Shown piece by piece: positions 57,698-64,000 of a stretch of 64,000 nucleotides of DNA; position 1 is the stretch's first letter; each line of letters opens with the position of its first letter. The translations under genes and the position numbers were made by a program. The stretch is from JACCZX01 sp963786295 (lineage in GTDB: Bacteria > Pseudomonadota > Gammaproteobacteria > Burkholderiales > Burkholderiaceae_F). A model generated the notes under the pieces. That model saw nothing but the letters and a program-made list of their open reading frames with translations. It had not been told where the DNA came from and searched no databases. The DNA is taken from positions 186,001 through 250,000 of the forward strand of contig CAWAYV010000027.1 of NCBI GenBank assembly GCA_963786295.1, read 5' to 3'.

Positions 57698-59050
57698 TTA
57701 AGCGATATGCCGCGCCGCCAGGCGTTTTTCCAGATAGTGGATGCTGGTGCCGCCGAGTACGAATTTTTCATCGATCAGCAGCTCGCGGTGCAGCGGTATG
57801 TTGGTCTTGATGCCCTCAACCACCATTTCGGACATCGCGATGCGCATGCGCGCCAGCGCCTGGTTGCGCGTGTCGCCGTAGCAGATCACCTTCCCGATCA
57901 TCGAATCGTAGTGCGGCGGAACGAAGTAGCCGGTGTACGCGTGCGAGTCGACGCGAACACCGGGGCCGCCCGGCGGATGCCAGGCGGTGATGCGTCCCGG
58001 CGACGGTGTAAATCGCTCCGGATCTTCGGCATTGATGCGGCATTCGATGGCGTGTCCAGTTTGCTCGATGTCGCGCTGGCGCAAGCGCAACTTTTCACCG
58101 GCGGCGACACGAATCTGCTCCTGCACGATATCGATTCCGGTGACCATCTCGGTGACCGGATGCTCGACCTGCACACGTGTGTTCATCTCGATGAAGTAGA
58201 ACTCGCCGCCCTCGAACAGAAACTCGAACGTGCCGGCGCCGCGGTAATTGAGCTTCTTGCATGCCTCGACGACCTTGTCGCCCATCTTGTCGATCATGCG
58301 GCGATTGATCCCAGGCGCCGGCGCTTCCTCGATCACCTTCTGATGACGCCGCTGCATCGAACAATCGCGCTCACCCAGCCACACCACATTGCGATGCTGA
58401 TCGGCCAGCACCTGGAATTCGATATGTCGCGGGTCCTCAAGAAATTTTTCCATGTAAACGGCGGCATTGCCGAACGCGGCGCCCGCTTCCTGGCGCGTCA
58501 TGTTGACGGCGTTAAGCAGCGCTGCTTCGGTGTGCACGACGCGCATGCCGCGCCCGCCTCCGCCTCCGGCCGCCTTGATGATTACCGGGTAACCGACCGT
58601 GCGCGCAATCTTCACGATCTCGCGCGGATCTTCCGGAAGCGCGCCGTTCGATCCAGGCACCGTCGGCACTCCGGCGGCGACCATCGCCTGCTTGGCCGAT
58701 ACTTTGTCGCCCATCGCGCGAATCGATTCGGGCCGCGGGCCGATGAAACAGAAGCCGCTTTTTTCCACCCGCTCGGCAAAATCGGCGTTTTCTGACAAGA
58801 AACCGTAGCCGGGGTGAATCGCCTCGGCGTCCGTCACTTCGGCTGCGCTGATGATTGCCGGAATGTTCAGATAGCTGTCTTTTGACGGTGCGGGCCCGAT
58901 GCACACCGACTCGTCGGCAAGTTTCACATATTTGGCGTCAGTATCGGCCTCCGAGTGCACCACCACCGTGCTGATTCCCATTTCACGGCAAGCGCGCTGC
59001 ACTCGAAGCGCAATCTCGCCGCGGTTGGCGATCAGAATCTTTTTGAACAT
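57698..59050 (-). CDS. accC: biotin carboxylase subunit of acetyl-CoA carboxylase
   Basis: ATP-grasp enzyme that carboxylates biotin on AccB. MFKKILIANRGEIALRV, the glycine-rich AAGGGGGRGMRVV and the catalytic EMNTRVQVEHPVTE are conserved. 450 residues, intact. 54 nt after accB and 13 nt before prmA; the three are presumably one operon. Confidence 0.97.
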   Translation of the reverse strand: MFKKILIANRGEIALRVQRACREMGISTVVVHSEADTDAKYVKLADESVCIGPAPSKDSYLNIPAIISAAEVTDAEAIHPGYGFLSENADFAERVEKSGFCFIGPRPESIRAMGDKVSAKQAMVAAGVPTVPGSNGALPEDPREIVKIARTVGYPVIIKAAGGGGGRGMRVVHTEAALLNAVNMTRQEAGAAFGNAAVYMEKFLEDPRHIEFQVLADQHRNVVWLGERDCSMQRRHQKVIEEAPAPGINRRMIDKMGDKVVEACKKLNYRGAGTFEFLFEGGEFYFIEMNTRVQVEHPVTEMVTGIDIVQEQIRVAAGEKLRLRQRDIEQTGHAIECRINAEDPERFTPSPGRITAWHPPGGPGVRVDSHAYTGYFVPPHYDSMIGKVICYGDTRNQALARMRIAMSEMVVEGIKTNIPLHRELLIDEKFVLGGTSIHYLEKRLAARHIA

Positions 59051-59104
59051 GGTCGAATTGAAGTCCGCGGGCGTTGCGGCCGCGGAAGGTTCTTGTCGAT
59101 GGTC

Positions 59105-59548
59105 TTATTCAATGATGAACAGCGGCTGGCCGTACTCCACCGGCTGCCCGTTCTCGACCAGAATCTGCTTAACGATGCCGCCGACCTCGGCTTCAACTTC
59201 GTTCAGCAGTTTCATCGCTTCGATGATGCACAGCGTGTCGCCTGGCTTTACTGTCTGGCCGAGCTCGATAAACGACGCCGCGCCAGGACTCGGTGAGCGA
59301 TAAAAGGTGCCCACCATTGGCGACTTCACTACGTGGCCCTCGGGCTCGAGCACCGCGGCAGGTACTGCGGTCGTTCCATTTGCAGCGATTGCGGAGGCAG
59401 CGGGCACGGACACCGTGGTGGCAGCCGCTGTCGGAGCTGGACTGAACTTCGCAATGCGAACTCGATCTTCGCCTTCGGTCACCTCGAGCTCGGCGATACC
59501 GGAATCTGCGACGAGATCGATCAACGTTTTTAGCTTGCGTAGATCCAT
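59105..59548 (-). CDS. accB: biotin carboxyl carrier protein AccB
   Basis: Carrier of the biotin used by acetyl-CoA carboxylase. N-terminal KLKTLIDLVADSGIAELEV, an Ala/Pro/Thr-rich hinge (about 37-70) and the C-terminal biotinyl domain with EAMKLLNEVEA (Lys is biotinylated). 147 residues. Upstream of accC in the same direction; aroQ precedes it by 13 nt. Confidence 0.96.
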   Translation of the reverse strand: MDLRKLKTLIDLVADSGIAELEVTEGEDRVRIAKFSPAPTAAATTVSVPAASAIAANGTTAVPAAVLEPEGHVVKSPMVGTFYRSPSPGAASFIELGQTVKPGDTLCIIEAMKLLNEVEAEVGGIVKQILVENGQPVEYGQPLFIIE

Positions 59549-59561
59549 GGCGATCGCCGAT

Positions 59562-60008
59562 TCAGGACGCGGGCGCGCTATTCAGCGCGAAATCCAACGC
59601 GTACCGGTATCCCGCGGCCCCGAGCCCGATGATGGTTCCCACCGCAAGGTCCGCGAGATAGGACCGATGACGAAAGCTTTCGCGTCGGTGCAGGTTTGAC
59701 AGATGAACTTCGATGAAGCGCAAAGACACTGCGGCGAGCGCGTCGCGCAGTGCAATGCTCGTGTGACCAAACGCGCCGGCGTTGATGATGATGAAATCGG
59801 TGCCATCGGTGCGCGCCAGATGAATGCGATCGATCAGAACGCCCTCATGATTGGTCTGAAAAAACACCACTTGGGCATTTTTTCGTTGCGCAACCGGGGC
59901 AAGCTCGCTTTCGATATCGGCCAGCGTCTGGCTGCCATAAACAGCCGGTTCCCGTGTTCCCAATAGGTTCAAGTTGGGGCCATTGAGAACCAAAATGTGG
60001 CTAGCCAC
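59562..60008 (-). CDS. aroQ: type II 3-dehydroquinate dehydratase
   Basis: Shikimate pathway enzyme that dehydrates 3-dehydroquinate. LVLNGPNLNLLGTREPAVYG (catalytic Tyr region), FQTNHEG, INAGAFGHTSIALRDAL and EVHLSNLHRRE are diagnostic. The GTG at 60008 gives VASHILVLNG and 148 residues, normal. Commonly upstream of accB in betaproteobacteria, as here. Confidence 0.95.
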   Translation of the reverse strand: MASHILVLNGPNLNLLGTREPAVYGSQTLADIESELAPVAQRKNAQVVFFQTNHEGVLIDRIHLARTDGTDFIIINAGAFGHTSIALRDALAAVSLRFIEVHLSNLHRRESFRHRSYLADLAVGTIIGLGAAGYRYALDFALNSAPAS

Positions 60009-60137
60009 CCGGACTCCCGAATGCGTTGAGCGTCGCGCACATCGTTGAAAATCGGGGAATTTAGGCGATAAAGGCGAAAGAAGCCGCCAAGTGTCCACTT
60101 TTTCGCGCTGGCTGTCCAGCCTGGCGAAAAACTTTGG

Positions 60138-60683
60138 CTACGTGCTTGGTTGGAGCCTGATTTGTGAGTCCAACCACAACCGAAGCTCGCCTGCTCTCAA
60201 CCGCCCCAGCTTCGACTGCACCACATTGCCGCTACGACCGACCAACACTGTATACGGTAGCGCGCCCGATGGATTGCCCAGTTGACGGATGAGTTCGGTA
60301 CCGGCGGCGCCTGCAATCAGTAGGGGCAGCCCAATGTTCTGTTGGTCGCGAAAGCGTTTGACCGCGGCAGCGTTATCGATCGCGACGCCGACTATGGTGA
60401 CACCGCGAGTCGCATACTCGGCTTGCACCTCTTGCAGGTCGGGCATCTCCTCGATGCACGGCGCGCACCACGTGGCCCAGAAGCTGACCACCAGCACGCC
60501 ACCCTGCCACTGATTGATCGGTTGCATTCGGCCATCGGCGTCACTGAAGGTCTGCGCGAAAAGCGCAGTCGCGGCTGGCTCTTTCCGCGTGTGCACGTCG
60601 AACCGCAGCGCCATCGTCGCACCGGCGCCAAGTGCCAGCAGCGCAAGCGCCGCCGCCACAACGTTGAGGCTCGTTTTCTTCAT
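60138..60683 (-). CDS. TlpA-like thiol:disulphide oxidoreductase
   Basis: Exported thioredoxin-fold protein. N-terminal signal/anchor (VVAAALALLALGAGATMA), then the redox motif WATWCAPCIEEMPDL and the cis-Pro region LPYTVLVG. About 181 residues. Start ATG 60683 overlaps the upstream gene's stop as TAATG; an ATG at 60692 is also possible. Likely reduces periplasmic disulphides, for instance in cytochrome c maturation, by family knowledge only. Confidence 0.9.
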   Translation of the reverse strand: MKKTSLNVVAAALALLALGAGATMALRFDVHTRKEPAATALFAQTFSDADGRMQPINQWQGGVLVVSFWATWCAPCIEEMPDLQEVQAEYATRGVTIVGVAIDNAAAVKRFRDQQNIGLPLLIAGAAGTELIRQLGNPSGALPYTVLVGRSGNVVQSKLGRLRAGELRLWLDSQIRLQPST

Positions 60684-61333
60684 TAACCGCATTCGTCGAT
60701 CAGCCTGCGAAGCGAGAGAAGGCTGGCGCGACCAGCCGCCTCGATCGGATGCATGTCCTCTTCGGTGGCCACGTCGCGTTTGTGGCGTGGGGCGGTCCTG
60801 ATCGCGTCCCGCGCATAAATGTGCAACCGAACGCCTATCATTCGCTGCGGCGATCCCGTGCGCACTGGCGCGCGCACGACGAAATTCAATCGCTCTAGCG
60901 CGGCGGGGCGCTCGCCGTCGGCATCGCCGTCAGCCACATCGAATTCGATGCCGAGATTCATCAGCCGCAGCTCGACGTCCTTCGCGCTGTCGACGAACAA
61001 CTGCAGATGAATATCCGAATGCTCGGTCGCGGTGCCATTTAGCACCGCACCGATCAGATGAGGATCAAATTCGCTCAGCGTCTGCATCGTGTCGGCAGCA
61101 ACGCTGCGCAGCGTTGCCAGCAAGGCGCGATGCTCTTGCCCGCCGAACAGCTTCAGGTAGCGGCGTAATTCGTGCTCGACTTCGCTGTTATCCGGCATCG
61201 TCGACCGACGGGCGCCTTCGCCGAGAATCTCCTGCACGGCGCGACGCTTTGCCTGCGCGTACTCGCAGCCCTCCTCGGCGATCAAGCGCGCGGCGGTCAC
61301 CGCGAGCTCAGTTCTCAAATCGCCAGCAGCCAT
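60683..61333 (-). CDS. nucleotidyltransferase-like conserved protein
   Basis: 216 residues. The N-terminal region (RLIAEEGCEYAQAKRRAVQEILG) resembles a conserved Burkholderiales protein family found beside mpl; GAVLNGTATEHSDIHLQLFVD has the GxxxxG...(D/H)hxL layout of the nucleotidyltransferase superfamily, but the usual first DxD carboxylates are only partly present. Activity uncertain. Translationally coupled to the TlpA-like gene and divergent from mpl. Confidence 0.75.
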   Translation of the reverse strand: MAAGDLRTELAVTAARLIAEEGCEYAQAKRRAVQEILGEGARRSTMPDNSEVEHELRRYLKLFGGQEHRALLATLRSVAADTMQTLSEFDPHLIGAVLNGTATEHSDIHLQLFVDSAKDVELRLMNLGIEFDVADGDADGERPAALERLNFVVRAPVRTGSPQRMIGVRLHIYARDAIRTAPRHKRDVATEEDMHPIEAAGRASLLSLRRLIDECG

Positions 61334-61426
61334 CCGCCAAGTTTATCGGTAGTCAGAGATTTGCGCGGATAACGCGCATTACAATTCCGCGCCCTTTCGG
61401 AGGCCGGCGTATAGCCGGTCCAAGCC

Positions 61427-62791
61427 TTGCACCTTCATATCCTCGGCGTCGGCGGAACATTCATGGGCGGCCTTGCGCAGCTAGCGCAAGCCGCCGGGCA
61501 CGTCGTCAGCGGTTGCGATGCAAACGTGTATCCGCCGATGAGCAATCAGCTTGCGGCGGCGAATGTACGCGTGATCGAGGGTTATGACGCCGCGCAGCTG
61601 TCGCTGGCGCCAGATGTTTGGGTCATCGGTAATGTGATCACGCGCGGTAACCCGCTGATGGAGGCGATTCTCGACAGCTCAGCCAGCTACGTATCCGGGC
61701 CGCAGTGGCTGGCCGACAACGTGCTGCGCGATAGGCACGTGTTGGCAGTGGCCGGCACGCATGGCAAGACGACAACGAGTGCGATGCTTGCAAAGATTCT
61801 CGATCACGCGGGTCTTGATCCTGGCTTTCTGATCGGCGGCGTACCGGACGATTTCGGCCGCTCTGCTCGAATCGGCAGCGGTACCCATTTCGTGATCGAG
61901 GCGGACGAGTACGACACGGCATTTTTCGATAAGCGCTCGAAGTTTTTGCACTACCGCCCACGGACACTGGTTCTGAATAATCTGGAGTTCGATCACGCCG
62001 ATATCTTTGCCGATTTGGCCGCGATCGAAACACAGTTCCATCATCTGGTACGCACGTTGCCGGCGAGTGCGCGCATCGTTGCCAACGCCGGCGACGATGC
62101 GATCGCGCGCGTTTTGCAACGCGGCTGCTGGTCGCAGCTTGAAACATTCGGCGAAAGTGGCGCGTGGCGGATCGATAGCGGGTCGCCGTTTAGAGTGCAT
62201 CAAGGCGATCGTGTCGTCGGTGCGCTGCAGCTTGCAATGGCCGGGCAACACAACCGGATGAACGCACTCGCCGCCATCGTTGCTGCCGGCCACGCTGATG
62301 TATCTGGCGCCGCTGCTCTCGCTGCGCTTGCCGAGTTTCGCGGCGTCAAGCGCCGACTTGAAGTGCGTGGAGTAGCCGACGGCGTGACGGTGATCGACGA
62401 CTTTGCACATCACCCGACAGCATTTGAGATGACGATCTCAGCATTGCGTACGTCGCATCCGCAAAGCCGAATCGTCGCGGTGTTCGAGCCGCGGTCGAAC
62501 ACGATGAAGCGCGGCGCAGTGAACGCGCTGTTGCCGAGCAGCTTGTCCAACGCAGATCGCGTGTTTTGCTTCTCGCGGGGTATCGATTGGAGTGTTGCGC
62601 AGGCACTAGAGCCGCTGGGGCAGAAGGCGACCGTGCACGATGACCTCGGTGCAATGGTCGATGCGATCGTCGCGTACCTTCAGGCGGGCGATCAACTGGT
62701 GGTCATGAGCAACGGCGCGTTCGGCGACATCCACGCGAAGCTACTGACGCAGCTCGCGGAGCGCGCTGACTCCGCCAAGCGCGCTGCGTGA
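61427..62791 (+). CDS. mpl: UDP-MurNAc:tripeptide recycling ligase Mpl
   Basis: Murein-recycling ligase that attaches recovered L-Ala-D-Glu-mDAP to UDP-MurNAc. HILGVGGTFMGGLAQLA and CDANVYPPMS distinguish Mpl from MurC; the ATP loop AVAGTHGKTTTSAML and IDDFAHHPTAFEM are typical. 454 residues. The start appears to be TTG 61427 (family start is usually ATG-His); there is no nearby Shine-Dalgarno. Pairs functionally with ampD at 47.8 kb. Confidence 0.94.
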   Translation: MHLHILGVGGTFMGGLAQLAQAAGHVVSGCDANVYPPMSNQLAAANVRVIEGYDAAQLSLAPDVWVIGNVITRGNPLMEAILDSSASYVSGPQWLADNVLRDRHVLAVAGTHGKTTTSAMLAKILDHAGLDPGFLIGGVPDDFGRSARIGSGTHFVIEADEYDTAFFDKRSKFLHYRPRTLVLNNLEFDHADIFADLAAIETQFHHLVRTLPASARIVANAGDDAIARVLQRGCWSQLETFGESGAWRIDSGSPFRVHQGDRVVGALQLAMAGQHNRMNALAAIVAAGHADVSGAAALAALAEFRGVKRRLEVRGVADGVTVIDDFAHHPTAFEMTISALRTSHPQSRIVAVFEPRSNTMKRGAVNALLPSSLSNADRVFCFSRGIDWSVAQALEPLGQKATVHDDLGAMVDAIVAYLQAGDQLVVMSNGAFGDIHAKLLTQLAERADSAKRAA

Positions 62792-63372
62792 CCAGTGACG
62801 CGCGCGTGATCGTCTACTTGCACGGCTTTCGTTCCTCGCCACAATCGCGCAAGGCGCAGATGCTGCGCGAGCACCTGCGCCAGCGGAATCTGGAAGATCA
62901 GTATCGGTGCCCGGCGCTGCCCGCTTCGCCGCGCAAAGCGGCACAACTCGCACTTGATCTCGCGCAAACGGCGCTCTTAGAGCAGCTCGCTTTGGTCGGA
63001 TCGTCACTCGGCGGTTACTACGCAACGTGGATTGCTGAGAGGCTCGGCTGCCGCGCGGTGCTACTCAATCCGGCGATCGATCCTGCCCGCGACCTGCAAG
63101 CGCACATCGGCCGGCAGCCGGTTTTCTTCAGTGACGCCGAGATCGACTTTCGCCCGGAGTACGTCGGCGAGCTGCGCGAGCTCGACGTTCCGGTCACCAC
63201 GCCGGCGCGCTACTTCTTGATTGCGGCTACCGGTGACACGGTGATCGACTATCGCATGATGGTGGCGAAGTATCACGGCGCGCGGCACCGTGTAATTGAA
63301 GGCAGCAATCACGAACTGTCGGACTTTGCGCAGTACGTTGACGAAGTCATTTCTTTCTGCGGTCTTGAATAA
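62788..63372 (+). CDS. YqiA-like alpha/beta-hydrolase (esterase)
   Basis: 194-residue serine hydrolase. YLHGFRSSPQSRKAQ at the N-terminus, the nucleophile elbow GSSLGGYYATW (Ser), and the later Asp (TGDTVIDY) and His (EGSNHELSDF) complete a triad. Close to the YqiA/YcfP esterase family. The GTG overlaps the mpl stop. Physiological substrate unknown. Confidence 0.88.
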   Translation: MTSDARVIVYLHGFRSSPQSRKAQMLREHLRQRNLEDQYRCPALPASPRKAAQLALDLAQTALLEQLALVGSSLGGYYATWIAERLGCRAVLLNPAIDPARDLQAHIGRQPVFFSDAEIDFRPEYVGELRELDVPVTTPARYFLIAATGDTVIDYRMMVAKYHGARHRVIEGSNHELSDFAQYVDEVISFCGLE

Positions 63373-63381
63373 GGAACTTGA

Positions 63382-64000
63382 GTGAGCCAGCGTCTGCAAG
63401 GAAAAGTCGCGATCATCACCGGCGCCGCGCAAGGTATCGGCTATGCGACTGCGCGCAAGTTTCTGGATGAAGGCGCTAAAGTCGTGGCGTGCGATATCAG
63501 CAAGGCGTCGATCGACGCCGCGCAGGCATCGCTGTCGTCATACGGTGCGGTCGAAGGAGTCGTCGTCGACGTAACGGCGCGCGAGCAGATCGATGCGATG
63601 ACCGCCGCAGCGGTGCAGCGCCACGGTCGCATTGACGTCCTGGTCAACAACGCCGGCATTACGCTCGATGCGCGGCTGCAGAAAATGACCGAGGACCAAT
63701 TCGAGCGTGTCATCGCCGTCAATCTGAAAGGCACATATAACTGCGCACAATCGGTGCTCGACACGATGGTCAAGCAAGGAAGCGGCGTGATTCTTAACGC
63801 TTCGAGCGTCGTCGGTATTTACGGTAACTTCGGGCAAACCAATTACGCGGCCAGCAAGTTCGGTGTGATCGGCTTCGTCAAGACCTGGGCGCGTGAGCTC
63901 GGACCGAAAGGAGTGCGGTGCAACGCGGTCGCGCCCGGGTTCGTCGCCACGCATATTCTGGACACGATTCCCGAAAAGGTGCTCGAGCAGTTGAAGGAGC
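63382..64000 (+). CDS. short-chain dehydrogenase, FabG-like (partial, runs off the window)
   Basis: First 206 residues of an SDR enzyme. Cofactor motif TGAAQGIG, NNAG and the catalytic Ser-Tyr-Lys (NASSVV...NYAASKFG) are complete, and CDIS at the end of the second strand region suits NAD(P). Resembles 3-oxoacyl-ACP reductase FabG; with no acyl-carrier genes beside it, another SDR role is possible. GTG 63382 follows AAGGAAC. It continues past the right edge. Confidence 0.85.
   Translation, partial: MSQRLQGKVAIITGAAQGIGYATARKFLDEGAKVVACDISKASIDAAQASLSSYGAVEGVVVDVTAREQIDAMTAAAVQRHGRIDVLVNNAGITLDARLQKMTEDQFERVIAVNLKGTYNCAQSVLDTMVKQGSGVILNASSVVGIYGNFGQTNYAASKFGVIGFVKTWARELGPKGVRCNAVAPGFVATHILDTIPEKVLEQLKE

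Noticed and set aside
1..64000. CRISPR arrays, insertion sequences, prophage, toxin-antitoxin or defence genes
   Set aside because: No regularly spaced repeats, transposase, integrase or phage-type products could be found in any frame; the gene order is that of a conserved core region.

Overview
The window is a 64 kb chromosomal segment of a GC-rich betaproteobacterium, most likely Burkholderiales. The gene families, the run of cell-wall and division genes from mraZ to ftsZ, and the following order (lpxC, dciA, M23 peptidase, secA, argJ, DUF815 ATPase, Nudix/ThiE, yacG, zapD, coaE, pilD-pilC-pilB, ispB/rplU-rpmA-obgE-proB, rppH, proS, ffh, pilS-pilR-ampD-nrdAB, H1-like histone, prmA-accC-accB-aroQ, mpl) are typical of that order. 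I cannot name a genus from sequence alone. No prophage, CRISPR array, insertion sequence or rRNA is visible; one tRNA-Pro(CGG) is present.

Layout. 1-2.2 kb: a truncated receiver/histidine-kinase gene and, divergently, a type II NADH dehydrogenase. 2.3-20.7 kb: the dcw cluster, starting at a sigma70-like promoter with a TGGGN MraZ operator and running through mraZ, rsmH, ftsL, ftsI, murE, murF, mraY, murD, ftsW, murG, murC, ddlB, ftsQ, ftsA, ftsZ and lpxC, mostly with 1-4 nt stop/start overlaps. These genes make lipid II, build septal peptidoglycan and assemble the Z-ring; LpxC commits to lipid A. 20.7-28.9 kb: dciA, an M23 peptidase, secA, argJ, a DUF815 ATPase and a MutT-ThiE fusion. 28.8-34.4 kb, minus strand: yacG, zapD, coaE and the type IV pilus genes pilD, pilC, pilB. 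34.6-41.9 kb: tRNA-Pro, ispB, rplU, rpmA, obgE, proB, rppH, proS and a lytic transglycosylase. 42-48.4 kb: ffh, ypjD, a small PP0621-type protein, pilS, pilR and ampD. 48.4-53.9 kb: an NrdR-type promoter, nrdAB and a lysine/alanine-repeat histone. 54-64 kb: YggT, a PfkB kinase, a DUF3426 protein, prmA, accC, accB, aroQ, a TlpA thioredoxin, a nucleotidyltransferase-like protein, mpl, a YqiA-like esterase and the start of a FabG-like reductase.

The most striking property is that about 20 genes, many of them essential (ftsZ, murC, secA, ispB, coaE, obgE, proS, ffh), can be read only across one or more single-base frameshifts. I traced about 40, roughly 31 apparent one-base insertions and 9 deletions, with about half inside 27.9-38.3 kb. 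In every case the two sides join into one normal-looking protein, so I read them as consensus errors rather than gene decay; coordinates below span the whole gene through the shifts.

The least explained features are non-coding: two homologous palindromic elements of about 180 bp in opposite orientation between the M23 gene and secA, and a second repeat of about 100 bp found just after the stop codons of secA and yggT.
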